A stretch of DNA of 64,000 bases from Chryseobacterium lactis (GCF_003815875.1 NZ_CP033924.1:3410001-3474000), one strand, 5' to 3'. Counted from the first letter of the stretch, positions 47,183 to 55,419 are shown. Numbers and translations: made by a program. Notes: a model not told the origin generated them from the letters alone.

Positions 47183-47908
47183 TTAAGGATTAACAGCAAA
47201 TTCTTTTTCCAGTCGGATTGCTTTGGGGAAAAGAATATTATTTTCCAGGTGAATATGGGTATGCAGGTTGTTTTCAAAATCCTGTAACATGGCGAAAGCT
47301 ACTTTGTATGTGTTGCAGGCATCTGCGGGAGGAGTGTATTCGCCGGTGATTTCGGCAATTCTTCTGAAGCGGTCTCCTTCCACAGTATGGTCATGCTCCA
47401 TCATATGAACCGGATTTTCTACAGTTCCGAAAACAGCTTGTGGAAGCGCTTGACCTGATATTCTGGCTTTAACCATATTCCTTACAAAGGGAAACAGGAT
47501 GAGTTCTTCTTTTTTCATATGAGCTGCCAGATCATGAGCAGACTCATTAAACAAAGTATTGATTTCAAACAATTCAGGATGCCTGTTGCCGTGAACTTTG
47601 CATAATTTATCAAGAAAAGCCTGTAAAACCAGAGTTTTTTCTTCTACATACCGGTGATGTGTTTTTTCAATATAATCGGTCAGAAGATCCAGTGGCCAAC
47701 TGTTGAAATCAATGGAGGATCCTTCATTTCCCGGAAGGGATTCCAGCTCCTCATAGATCTTTTCAGGGCTTAGCTTTTTATTGCTGCATGCTTCTTCTAT
47801 GGTTCGTCCTCCTTTGCAGCAGAAATCGATTCCATGTTTTTTAAAGATAGCTGCTGTTCTGAAGTCTTCTGCTACCATATTTCCGATAAAGTCTGTTTTT
47901 GTGTTCAT
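47183..47908 (-). CDS. ric: Ric/ScdA/YtfE-type iron-sulphur cluster repair protein
   Basis: 241 residues. N-terminal ScdA_N domain with GIDFCCKGGR (Cys30-Cys31) and a hemerythrin-like helical bundle with repeated His/Glu ligands (THHRYVEEK, LAAHMKKEELILFPF, MMEHDHTVEGDRF, LHTHIHLENNILFP). The di-iron protein helps restore clusters after nitrosative or oxidative damage. First gene of a two-gene unit with the NO reductase. A shared operator lies right before its start codon. Confidence 0.94.
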   Translation of the reverse strand: MNTKTDFIGNMVAEDFRTAAIFKKHGIDFCCKGGRTIEEACSNKKLSPEKIYEELESLPGNEGSSIDFNSWPLDLLTDYIEKTHHRYVEEKTLVLQAFLDKLCKVHGNRHPELFEINTLFNESAHDLAAHMKKEELILFPFVRNMVKARISGQALPQAVFGTVENPVHMMEHDHTVEGDRFRRIAEITGEYTPPADACNTYKVAFAMLQDFENNLHTHIHLENNILFPKAIRLEKEFAVNP

Positions 47909-47934
47909 AATATAATACCTTTTTATCTTTTATT
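47909..47934. promoter_or_regulatory. Shared operator, copy 1 (ric-NO reductase)
   Basis: AATATAATA-N8-TCTTTTATT (spacer CCTTTTTA), immediately upstream of the ric start codon. The right half is identical to the two other copies; the left half matches AATAAAAGA at seven of nine positions. Confidence 0.55.
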
Positions 47935-47953
47935 ATTTTAAAAATTTTTCTTG

Positions 47954-48373
47954 TTATTTTAGGGAAAGAATATACTTAACCATTTGTTTTGCATGGTCTT
48001 TACTAAGTCCTTCATGAGGGGTCATCGGGATGTCTCCCCAATTTCCTTTTCCGCCTTCAATAATTTTCTGAGCCAGCTGGTCAATATCTGCATCGGTATA
48101 TTTTTTAGCAACTTCCTGATAAGAAGGTCCGATGAGTTTTGCATCTATCTTATGGCAGGCAAGACAGTCGGCTCCTTCAATCAGTTGTAATCCTTCATTA
48201 CCGGAAGTGTTAGCAGAAACAACAGGAGCGGGGATTTCTGCAGGCGCTTGAGTTGATTGTTCTGTGACGGGCACCGGTATAGGGATTGGCGTTGTTTCAT
48301 TTTTGTTGGAACAAGACCATAGGATTACTGAAGAACTCAGAATGATAATAGTATGTATACATCGTATTTTCAT
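47954..48373 (-). CDS. c-type cytochrome lipoprotein
   Basis: 139 residues. Lipoprotein signal with Cys21 (LWSCSNKN), a Pro-rich linker, then one class-I cytochrome c domain: haem site CLACH (70-74), with an axial Met candidate in IPMTPHEG. It is periplasmic or cell-surface and could feed electrons to, or take them from, the nitrosative-stress enzymes around it. Its gene is 11 bases after the membrane-protein gene. Confidence 0.88.
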   Translation of the reverse strand: MKIRCIHTIIILSSSVILWSCSNKNETTPIPIPVPVTEQSTQAPAEIPAPVVSANTSGNEGLQLIEGADCLACHKIDAKLIGPSYQEVAKKYTDADIDQLAQKIIEGGKGNWGDIPMTPHEGLSKDHAKQMVKYILSLK

Positions 48374-48384
48374 AATAGATTGAT

Positions 48385-48828
48385 TTAAATTGCTTTTTTA
48401 AACTGGAAAAAAATGGCAGCTGTTATCATAATAGCCTTTGTTATCTCTGCATCAATAAAATAATCATGCAGTGGAGTAGGAGACAGAGATTTCCCTGATA
48501 ACAACAGATCAACGCGTTCATCTAAAACCGGAAGCATCCAGAACTTTTCTAAAAGGAGAATGAAAATCAAAATGCTAATGATTGAAAAATCGACCTTGGT
48601 ATAGACGCTGCGACTCATCAGCATGGAAATGACAATCAAAATCAAAAGTATTGCCTGTATATTGGTTGAAATTGCGAACATCAGTTTTCCTAATTCTAAG
48701 GCAACAGGAAGTGTCATTCCCTGCACCTGAAACTTCATGGGTGTTTCCAAAAAACTGACCGTCATAAACATTCCTGCCATTACACAGAAAAGTGCTAATA
48801 CAATTGGATTTTTGACATATAATTTCAT
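48385..48828 (-). CDS. Small membrane protein of the nitric-oxide block
   Basis: 147 residues with four predicted membrane helices (IVLALFCVMAGMFMTVSFL; LMFAISTNIQAILLILIVISMLM; ISILIFILLLEKFWML; ITKAIMITAAIFF). No family is recognised. Its placement between the Rrf2 regulator and the cytochrome, and the operator in front, suggest a role in NO response, for example an electron-carrier partner or a membrane sensor. Confidence 0.7.
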   Translation of the reverse strand: MKLYVKNPIVLALFCVMAGMFMTVSFLETPMKFQVQGMTLPVALELGKLMFAISTNIQAILLILIVISMLMSRSVYTKVDFSIISILIFILLLEKFWMLPVLDERVDLLLSGKSLSPTPLHDYFIDAEITKAIMITAAIFFQFKKAI

Positions 48829-48844
48829 TTTTTTCTAATTTAAT

Positions 48845-48870
48845 ACATTAAGACCTTTTTATCTTTTATT
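48845..48870. promoter_or_regulatory. Shared operator, copy 2 (membrane protein-cytochrome)
   Basis: ACATTAAGA-N8-TCTTTTATT with spacer CCTTTTTA, 17-42 bases before the start codon. The inner palindrome TAAGA/TCTTTTA and the 17-base block CCTTTTTATCTTTTATT are the same as in copy 1. Confidence 0.5.
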
Positions 48871-48883
48871 AAATAAAATTTTT

Positions 48884-49315
48884 TTAATTCTTAAGATAGG
48901 TTACACTTAAATCAAGATCATCGACGAATGCTTGTATTTTAGAAGTTTCAAGCATGATGCGAAGATTTTGTCTGATACTTTTAAACTGATCATGAAGGGG
49001 ACACGGATGCGTTTCAGAGCATTGCTCAAGTCCAAGACCACATCCTGTGAAGAGTTTGTCGCCGTCAATTTCTTTAACAATATCGGCAATGCTTACGTCC
49101 CGGTTTTTCTGATCCATATAAAATCCCCCGTTGGGACCTTTGGCAGATTGTACAAATCCTTTTCTGCTTAAATCCTGCAAAATTTTAGCGATAAAATGTT
49201 CCGGCGAATTGATGCTTTTAGAAATGTCTTTAATCCCAACTCTTCCCTCATTTTTAGACTGCTGGGCGATGTAGATTAAAGCTCTTAAGGCGTATTCGCA
49301 AGTTTTGGAAAACAT
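48884..49315 (-). CDS. nsrR: Rrf2-family regulator, NsrR-like
   Basis: 143 residues. Winged helix with GIKDISKSINSPEHFIAKILQDLSRKGFVQSAKGPNGGF and three cluster cysteines Cys92, Cys99, Cys105 (CGLGLEQCSETHPC). This pattern fits iron-sulphur-sensing Rrf2 repressors such as NsrR, which release DNA on NO exposure. The neighbouring NO reductase and Ric genes, plus the shared operator ahead of its own gene, support an NO-sensing role. The symbol is by analogy. Confidence 0.88.
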   Translation of the reverse strand: MFSKTCEYALRALIYIAQQSKNEGRVGIKDISKSINSPEHFIAKILQDLSRKGFVQSAKGPNGGFYMDQKNRDVSIADIVKEIDGDKLFTGCGLGLEQCSETHPCPLHDQFKSIRQNLRIMLETSKIQAFVDDLDLSVTYLKN

Positions 49316-49335
49316 TTTTTATCAATTTTACAGGA

Positions 49336-49343
49336 CAAAGATA
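49336..49343 (-). promoter_or_regulatory. -7 element of the NsrR-like gene
   Basis: On the minus strand TATCTTTG fits TAnnTTTG; expected start near 49329, 14 bases before the ATG. The operator copy 3 (49357-49382) covers the -33 area. Confidence 0.5.
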
Positions 49344-49356
49344 TAAACTTATTTTA

Positions 49357-49382
49357 AATAAAAGATAAAAAAGTCTTTTATT
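49357..49382. promoter_or_regulatory. Shared operator, copy 3 (regulator gene)
   Basis: Perfect inverted repeat AATAAAAGA-N8-TCTTTTATT, the best of the three copies. Overlaps the -33 position of the regulator promoter, consistent with autorepression. Confidence 0.65.
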
Positions 49383-49434
49383 TTTATGGAGGTTGATAAA
49401 GATCAGGGAAAGAAGGGTTCCAGGGCATCCGGTA

Positions 49435-50232
49435 TTAAAAAGCTTTATTACTTTTTCTAAGATCAGAGGGTCTGGATTGAGTAAATTCGTGAAATGTATC
49501 ACTGAAGGCACTGATCGAGCTATAGCCTACATCGTCTGCTATTTCATTGATCGGTTTATCGGTATTTAACAAAAGTTCGATGGCTTTAATAATTCTCAAT
49601 GTTTTCAGATATTGAAGAAAAGAAATATCCATATCAGCCTTGAATAGCCGTGACATAGACCGCTCACTCAGGCCGAATCTGGTGCTTACATTTGTCAGCG
49701 TATGTTTTTCACCAATATTCTGTTCCAAATGAGATACTATTTTCATCATCTGTTTGTTATGGGTAGACGGAAGAATAATCGGGAGAGGTTGTTTGTGTGT
49801 TTTAGGCAGTATTTTTTTTAAAGCCATTAAAAATTCAAAATTTTCATCTTTGGCAGTCACATGCTTTTCATCCCATATTTCGGTGTACTTGATCATTTGA
49901 ATCAATAATTCTGAAGCCGGGTAAATTCCGAGTTTACCATAAAAGGGATCGGTTTCATCATCGTACGCGTAAAAATAAAGGGACCGTAAAACGGTTGCAG
50001 AATGTCCTATTTCTAAAATATGCTCCATCCCCTGAGGAATCCAGAAAAAGTGTCTGGCGGGTACCACATAGGTTCTGTTATTGATGGTAATATAAGCGAT
50101 ACCGCCTTCTACATAACTCAGCTGGCCTTTGGTATGCTTATGAAAAGGAATCAGTTTTTCTGATTTCTCGTGCATTACAAATACACTTTTATCATGTTTG
50201 TCGATATCCGGAAGTGCAGCAATTAATCCCAT
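49435..50232 (-). CDS. AraC-family regulator beside an efflux operon
   Basis: 265 residues from the ATG at 50232 (MGLIAALPDIDKHD); a frame upstream adds 13 hydrophobic residues unlike a regulator and is probably non-coding. N-terminal cupin-like sensor (FHKHTKGQLSYVEGGIAYITINNRTYVVPARHFFWIPQGMEH) and C-terminal AraC DNA-binding domain (LTNVSTRFGLSERSMSRLFKADMDISFLQYLKTLRI). Divergent to a tripartite efflux operon, which it probably controls. Confidence 0.85.
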   Translation of the reverse strand: MGLIAALPDIDKHDKSVFVMHEKSEKLIPFHKHTKGQLSYVEGGIAYITINNRTYVVPARHFFWIPQGMEHILEIGHSATVLRSLYFYAYDDETDPFYGKLGIYPASELLIQMIKYTEIWDEKHVTAKDENFEFLMALKKILPKTHKQPLPIILPSTHNKQMMKIVSHLEQNIGEKHTLTNVSTRFGLSERSMSRLFKADMDISFLQYLKTLRIIKAIELLLNTDKPINEIADDVGYSSISAFSDTFHEFTQSRPSDLRKSNKAF

Positions 50233-50323
50233 GAAAAAAAATAAATAGTATAGAAATGCAAATATAATCATTTGGCCGGAATCATGTAAAACTTGACTAT
50301 TTTAGATAAAAATATTCAGGGAA

Positions 50324-50347
50324 TTGCAGAGTAAATTTGCACTGCAA
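50324..50347. promoter_or_regulatory. -7 element flanked by inverted repeat
   Basis: TAAATTTG (50332-50339) fits TAnnTTTG and is bracketed by TTGCAG (50324-50329) and CTGCAA (50342-50347). A repressor bound here would block the efflux operon promoter. Start codon at 50365. Confidence 0.45.
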
Positions 50348-50364
50348 TAATTCGAAAAATCCCG

Positions 50365-51687
50365 ATGAAAATTTATCTTACCGGATTGCTGATGCTGGGG
50401 ACTTCCTGCATTATATCAGCTCAGACAGGCAATCCAGCACATGATACGCTGCGTCTCTCTCTTAAGGACGCCTGGCAAAGAGCTGAAGAAAACAGCCGTC
50501 ATATCAAAATCAACACAATTAACGTAGACATTGCTGAAGCCGAAGTAAAAGATGCCAAAAGAGAACGGCTTCCCGAAATAGGAGTGAAAGGATCTGTGGA
50601 AAAGGCCTCCAATATTCCCATTTACGAAAACGGAATATTTTCAAAGCCTTCTCAACATGAAGTGATCCATACTCTTTACAGAGCAGGAGCCGATTTTTAT
50701 CTGAATATTTATAACGGAAACAAACTGAATCTCAAAATCAAAGAGAATCAGACGTTACAGAAAGTGAAAGAAATCAGGAAAGAACAATCAATTTCTGATA
50801 TTCACTACAAAACAGCGGCACTTTATCTTGAACTCCAGAAGACTTTAATTTTTAAGAATCTGATACAACAGGATATTGCCGATCAAAAGGTGCAACTTAA
50901 AGAAATACAGGCTCTTTATAAAAATGGTGTAGTTTTAAAAAGTGATGTATTAAGAATAGAACTGGAATTATCAAAACGTAAAATGACCTTGACTACCATT
51001 GAAAATGATATTCTTATTGCAATGCAGAAATTGAATATTATTTTAGGCGTTCCTGATGAACAGGTGATTATTCCTGAAGCTCCATCCGGTCAGTGGAATG
51101 AAAATACAACATATGCAGAATATTTAACATTGGCATTAGATCATTCATTTGATTTCCATGTTTCAGAACAGCAGACTAAATTAAGTAAGATTAAACTTAA
51201 GCAGGTAAAAGCCAATGTAAGCCCTAAAATAGGAATGTACGGAGAGTTTTATTATGCCAACCCACAGATTTTTCTGTATCCGTATAACCCGTATTGGTAT
51301 TCGTTGGGAATAGTAGGTGTTAAAGCATCTTTTTCCATATCATCCCTTTATCACAATACTCAAAAAGTAAAGGCTGCGGCTTTGGAATTTGAAAAAGAAG
51401 AAGAGGTTCATAAAGATACGGAAGACAAAGTAAGGCAACAGGTGAAAGAAGCTTACCTGAGATATGAAGAAGCGCTCGAACAGATCAAGGTTGCGGAAAC
51501 CAATGTGACCCAGGCTACGGAGAATGCAAGAATCATAAAAAATACTTATTTCAATCAAACCTCATTGATTACCGAACTGCTGGATGCTGATATACAGCTC
51601 CTTCAAACCAAATTCGAGCTGGAAGCTGCAAAGATAATGGCACAAAACAATTATTATTTACTACAAAATATTACAGGCACTTTATAA
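50365..51687 (+). CDS. TolC-family outer-membrane channel (efflux operon)
   Basis: 440 residues, signal peptide ending near SAQT. Two outer-membrane-efflux helical repeats (LSLKDAWQRAEENSRHIKI; EIQALYKNGVVLKSDVLRIELELSKRK; LRYEEALEQIKVAETNVTQATENARIIKNTYFNQTSLITELLDADIQLL). It forms the outer-membrane duct of an EmrAB-like pump; the adaptor gene starts four bases after its stop. Confidence 0.88.
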   Translation: MKIYLTGLLMLGTSCIISAQTGNPAHDTLRLSLKDAWQRAEENSRHIKINTINVDIAEAEVKDAKRERLPEIGVKGSVEKASNIPIYENGIFSKPSQHEVIHTLYRAGADFYLNIYNGNKLNLKIKENQTLQKVKEIRKEQSISDIHYKTAALYLELQKTLIFKNLIQQDIADQKVQLKEIQALYKNGVVLKSDVLRIELELSKRKMTLTTIENDILIAMQKLNIILGVPDEQVIIPEAPSGQWNENTTYAEYLTLALDHSFDFHVSEQQTKLSKIKLKQVKANVSPKIGMYGEFYYANPQIFLYPYNPYWYSLGIVGVKASFSISSLYHNTQKVKAAALEFEKEEEVHKDTEDKVRQQVKEAYLRYEEALEQIKVAETNVTQATENARIIKNTYFNQTSLITELLDADIQLLQTKFELEAAKIMAQNNYYLLQNITGTL

Positions 51688-51691
51688 TACA

Positions 51692-52756
51692 ATGAAAAAA
51701 AAATATACCCCTACCGATAGATTGATCACAAAGATTACAGGATGGATTTCAGTTCTTATTGTAGCCGCACTTGTTGTTTGGGGCGGTTTTACCCTTAAAA
51801 ATTATTATCGTTATGAACAAACCAATGATGCTCAGGTTCAGGAATACGTAAACCCCGTTATTTCAAGAGCCGGTGGATTCATTGTTGCCGTAAAATTTGA
51901 AGAAAACCAGGAAGTTAAAAAAGGAGATACTCTTTTATTGATCGACAACCGTGAATATGTTCTTCAACAAAAACAAACCCAGGCAGCACTTCAGAAAGCC
52001 CGTGCACAACTGAAAGTATTGGAAAGCAATACAGGGACTACGGCAAAAGAAGCCGCTTCAGCTCAGGCTCAGGTAGATGCCAGCAAGGCAAAAGTGTGGA
52101 AACAGCAACTTGATTATAACAGATATGAAAAATTGTATAATGAAGAATCTGCAACAAAGCAACGATTGGAGGATGTGAAAGCCACATTGGACGTCAATGA
52201 AAGTGAGTATAAATCTTCTCAGGATAATTATGCCGCTTCTGTATCAAAAATTAATGATATTCAGGCAGAGAAAACAGTGGTAGCAGCAGAAATTTCCAGA
52301 CTGGAAGCTTTATTAGACCGACATAAGCTGGATGTAAGCTACACGGCAGTTGTTGCAGCTTATGACGGTAGAATGGGGAGACGAACCGTAGAAGTGGGAC
52401 AAATGATTGATGCCGGAGAAACACTTGCCTTTATTGTCAATAACGAAACTGATAAATGGGTAGTGGCCAATTACAAGGAAACTCAAATTAAGGAGATGCA
52501 TATTGGAGATCAGGTGAAAATTGTTGCTGATTCTTATCCTGATAAAGAATTTCGGGGTACTATTATTTCTCTTTCGCCGGCCACGGGCTCAAGCTTTTCC
52601 CTTTTACCTCCTGATAATTCAACAGGAAATTACGTGAAAATTGTACAGCGTATTCCTGTAAGAATCAGATTAGACGGAAAAAGAAAAGATATTGATATCC
52701 TGAAGCTGGGAATGAATGTCAATGTGTACGCTAATAAAAAGCATTCTAATGGCTAA
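51692..52756 (+). CDS. HlyD/EmrA-type membrane-fusion adaptor
   Basis: 354 residues. One N-terminal membrane helix (ISVLIVAALVVWGGFTL), lipoyl halves (NPVISRAGGFIVAVKFEENQEVKKGDTLLLIDNREY and YTAVVAAYDGRMGRRTVEVGQMIDAGETLAFIV) around a long coiled coil, then a beta-barrel domain. EmrA-like adaptor linking the MFS pump to TolC. Overlaps the pump gene by eight bases. Confidence 0.88.
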   Translation: MKKKYTPTDRLITKITGWISVLIVAALVVWGGFTLKNYYRYEQTNDAQVQEYVNPVISRAGGFIVAVKFEENQEVKKGDTLLLIDNREYVLQQKQTQAALQKARAQLKVLESNTGTTAKEAASAQAQVDASKAKVWKQQLDYNRYEKLYNEESATKQRLEDVKATLDVNESEYKSSQDNYAASVSKINDIQAEKTVVAAEISRLEALLDRHKLDVSYTAVVAAYDGRMGRRTVEVGQMIDAGETLAFIVNNETDKWVVANYKETQIKEMHIGDQVKIVADSYPDKEFRGTIISLSPATGSSFSLLPPDNSTGNYVKIVQRIPVRIRLDGKRKDIDILKLGMNVNVYANKKHSNG

Positions 52757-54341
52757 TAGAAAAATGCCTTTTTTTAAAAGCTGGGCTCCCGAATGGTTAG
52801 TCAAGATCATTCTTTTCGCTATGACATTGCCCGGGATTATTATTTTCTTTCTACCGTTAGCAAATGTGAATGCAGCAGCAGGGTACTATGGATGTGAGCC
52901 CGCTGATATTCAGTTTTCTGTGGCTTTGTTTTATGCAGGATATGTAGGATTTTACAGTCTGGAAAGACGGTTTTTCAGTTTTCTGGCTGCTAAGGAATAT
53001 TTTCTGTTATTTACTACGTTACAGATAGTAGCTTGCCTGATCTGTTATTTTACTCAGGAAATTTATATTCTTTTCCCGGTACGTTTTATCCAGGGAATGT
53101 TATTTGCAGGAAATGTGAACCTTTCTCTTAGCCAGATATTTACCAGACTGAACAGTGAAAGAGGACGGGAGATCAGTTTTTCAGTATTCTTCGGAATTCT
53201 GATTTGTGCAACTCCTTTCAATAACCTGATTACGGCAGATCTTATTGATTCATATAATTTTAATATTGTTTATAAGACTGCCATATTTTCATATCTGCCC
53301 GGACTTGTTTTCCTGACTCTTATGATGAGTAATTATAGAACCGGTGCAAGATTCCATTTGTATAAACTGGATTGGCAAAGTTTTGCAGTTTTTAGTACAA
53401 TGCTGGTTTTGATCGGATATATCATGATTTTCGGCCAGGAATATTATTGGCTGGAAGACTACCGGATTATGGGAAGTGTCATAGGAATTATTGTTTTAAC
53501 AGCAATATCTGTATTTCGTCAGAATGCGATTAAAAGGCCTTATATCGACCTTCGGGTTTTTAAATACCGAAACTTTAAAGTTGGTTTGTTGATTCTTTTT
53601 GTCATGTATATCTGTCGGTTTGCTTCCGGAATTACCAACAACTTTTTTGCAACGGAGCTGCATCTTGACCCGTTTTATATTTCCTATATTAATATTTTTA
53701 ATCTTTGTGGGCTTGTAGTGGGAGTTATTATTGCTTGTTGTATGGTGCTTCAGAAAAAGAGAATCCAATATATCTGGGGTCCTGGTTTTCTGATGTTGCT
53801 GCTATTTCATGCATTAATGTACTATTCATTTGATGTTCAGGCCGATGAATTCAATTATTATATTCCCTTATTTCTTCAGGGATTGGGAGTGGGGTTAATT
53901 ATGGTTCCTACCATTATCTACATTATATCTTCAGTTCCTGCTTATATCGGCCCTTCTGCCGCTGCAACGGCACTTGCGGTAAGATATCTTGGATTCTGTG
54001 CGAGTATTGCATTAATCAATTATTTTGAACTTTTCGAAAAAAGCCGTCACTATAATGCTTTTCAGGATCATTTGAGTGCTGTAGATCCTGCAGTTAAAAA
54101 TTTTTTACATCGGCAGACAGGTAAACTTACTGCAAAAGGAATGCTTGAAGATCATGCTGTAAAAGCTTCTCAAAAACTATTAATTGGAAAAGTTAATATT
54201 CAGAATCATGTGCGTTTTGCTATGGATTATTATGAGATGATGGTATGGCTACTAGCCGGTGTTTTACTGTTAATTTTCATTTTTCCTTATTTAAACCGAA
54301 CCGCACTGTACTTAAAATCCAGAAGATTATCTCCAGCATAG
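52749..54341 (+). CDS. MFS transporter of the DHA2/EmrB type
   Basis: 530 residues from the ATG at 52749 (MANRKMPFFKSWAPEW), which overlaps the adaptor stop; the longer frame from 52716 lies inside the adaptor and is rejected. About 14 membrane helices (e.g. LVKIILFAMTLPGIIIFFLPL; LVFLTLMMSNYR; FVMYICRFASGITNNFF). Proton-driven drug efflux is the family's usual role; substrate unknown. Third gene of the operon. Confidence 0.87.
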   Translation: MANRKMPFFKSWAPEWLVKIILFAMTLPGIIIFFLPLANVNAAAGYYGCEPADIQFSVALFYAGYVGFYSLERRFFSFLAAKEYFLLFTTLQIVACLICYFTQEIYILFPVRFIQGMLFAGNVNLSLSQIFTRLNSERGREISFSVFFGILICATPFNNLITADLIDSYNFNIVYKTAIFSYLPGLVFLTLMMSNYRTGARFHLYKLDWQSFAVFSTMLVLIGYIMIFGQEYYWLEDYRIMGSVIGIIVLTAISVFRQNAIKRPYIDLRVFKYRNFKVGLLILFVMYICRFASGITNNFFATELHLDPFYISYINIFNLCGLVVGVIIACCMVLQKKRIQYIWGPGFLMLLLFHALMYYSFDVQADEFNYYIPLFLQGLGVGLIMVPTIIYIISSVPAYIGPSAAATALAVRYLGFCASIALINYFELFEKSRHYNAFQDHLSAVDPAVKNFLHRQTGKLTAKGMLEDHAVKASQKLLIGKVNIQNHVRFAMDYYEMMVWLLAGVLLLIFIFPYLNRTALYLKSRRLSPA

Positions 54342-54420
54342 GATGGAATGGATAGGTAAACTTTGTTTTTAAACTAAAAAGAGTGTAGCTGGTTCAGCTA
54401 ATTTTATAGTTAGAGTGGTT

Positions 54421-54449
54421 AGAGACTGTCTGGTAAAGGCAGTCTCTTT
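54421..54449 (+). terminator. Terminator-like hairpin after the MFS gene
   Basis: AGAGACTG / CAGTCTCT (54421-54428, 54440-54447) with a short T-run, 80 bases after the MFS stop. Confidence 0.6.
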
Positions 54450-54494
54450 CATTGTGGTCAAGCCAGAAATTTCGTAAAAGCCAATGTAATATAG

Positions 54495-54929
54495 CCGGGC
54501 AGCTATCATTGCTATGCCGTTATAATTACCTCTCCAAAACCTGATATAATCGTAATTCCGGGAACCAACCCTGATCAGGTGATGCAATATCTTACTGATG
54601 ATGATTTCCAGAATAAGGTATTGAATTGGGTAAAAGAGCATAGTAATAATGGGACGGTTATTTTTACGGTGTGTACTGGAAGCATGCTTTTATCCCAAAC
54701 AGGAATACTTGATCATTATGATATTACCACCCATAGTATGCTGCTGGATGCATTGGAACAACATAATCCTGCAAGTAGTGTTAAAAGAGGTGTACGCTAT
54801 GTTGACGAAGGACAGTTGATTACAACGGCAGGGATTACAGCAGGAATTGACGCTGCTCTTTATCTTGTAGGAAAGCATCAGGGACAAGAAGTGGTAGAAA
54901 CCATTATTGAGCTCTTCGAATATCAATAA
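54495..54929 (+). pseudogene. 5'-truncated DJ-1/PfpI-family gene
   Basis: An open frame from 54495 to 54929 shows the C-terminal part of a DJ-1/PfpI (class I glutamine amidotransferase-like) protein: KPDIIVIPGTN, the nucleophile-elbow TVCTGSMLLSQTGIL, TTHSMLLDALEQHNP, RYVDEG and ITTAGITAGIDAALYLVGKHQG. The homology begins upstream of any ATG/GTG start (GTG at 54579, ATG at 54582), and a TAG lies in frame at 54492. The N-terminal third is missing, so it is most likely a decayed gene rather than a working 116-residue protein. Confidence 0.7.
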
Positions 54930-54973
54930 TTTGAAAAATGTGAAGGTTAATATTTATGATTGTTAGTGGGGTT

Positions 54974-55002
54974 GGTTTCGGCGGCTGAAAGCCGCCGAAA
55001 CC
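54974..55002. repeat. GC-rich hairpin
   Basis: Perfect 12-bp stem GGTTTCGGCGGC / GCCGCCGAAACC with a TGAAA loop. No T-run on the plus strand. Much richer in G+C than its surroundings; could be a terminator or a REP-like element. Otherwise the 54930-55207 gap shows nothing. Confidence 0.5.
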
Positions 55003-55207
55003 TATTTTAAATATACTCTTGATTAAATTCCATAAAATAGCTGATGTATACAGTTGATCTCTGTAAATATTCTGTAAGGATGAGAAAAGCAGGGGTGTGA
55101 CCAAAATTCATTTAATACATGGAAAAAAAATATTTAATGTAAATATTTTATAAACAAGCGTTTAAGAAAATAGATGAAAATTTTAGAGTAAAAATCTTCG
55201 AAAAAGT

Positions 55208-55237
55208 TTGGATTTAAAAGGGATTTGTATATCTTTG
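55208..55237 (+). promoter_or_regulatory. Promoter of the first tRNA-Lys
   Basis: TTG at 55208-55210, 19 bases, TATCTTTG at 55230-55237: exact TTG-N19-TAnnTTTG. The expected start lies about 35 bases before the tRNA, so a processed leader is expected. Confidence 0.8.
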
Positions 55238-55243
55238 CAGCCT

Positions 55244-55354
55244 CTTAAACAAAGGGATTTACTTGAAAAAGTAAGTGGCCGACTCGGTAGCTCAGCTGGT
55301 AGAGCAATACACTTTTAATGTATGGGTCCTGGGTTCGAATCCCAGCCGGGTCAC
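55244..55354 (+). repeat. Direct repeat, copy 1 (tRNA leader plus tRNA)
   Basis: 111 bases identical to 57425-57535 except for two bases just before the tRNA (AG here, CT there). The TATCTTTGCAG just upstream is also shared, separated by a three-base difference. Confidence 0.9.
55281..55353 (+). tRNA. tRNA-Lys (anticodon TTT), copy 1
   Basis: 73 bases. Acceptor arms GACTCGG/CCGGGTC, D stem GCTC/GAGC, anticodon stem ATACA/TGTAT with loop CTTTTAA (anticodon TTT), T stem CTGGG/CCCAG with loop TTCGAAT. CCA is not encoded. Confidence 0.95.
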
Positions 55355-55358
55355 AAGC

Positions 55359-55391
55359 AAAAGAGCTATCAAAATTTGATAGCTCTTTTTT
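55359..55391 (+). terminator. Terminator of tRNA-Lys copy 1
   Basis: AAAAGAGCTATCAAA / TTTGATAGCTCTTTT with one central A and a T-run, directly after the tRNA. Confidence 0.8.
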
Positions 55392-55419
55392 AGTTATGTA
55401 TCTTAAAACAGGAGTATTG

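Noticed and set aside
50233..50271. Longer N-terminus (13 hydrophobic residues) for the AraC regulator
   Set aside because: Composition unlike a regulator; the ATG at 50232 fits better.
52716..52748. Upstream start for the MFS transporter
   Set aside because: Lies inside the adaptor gene; the ATG at 52749 gives the usual eight-base overlap.
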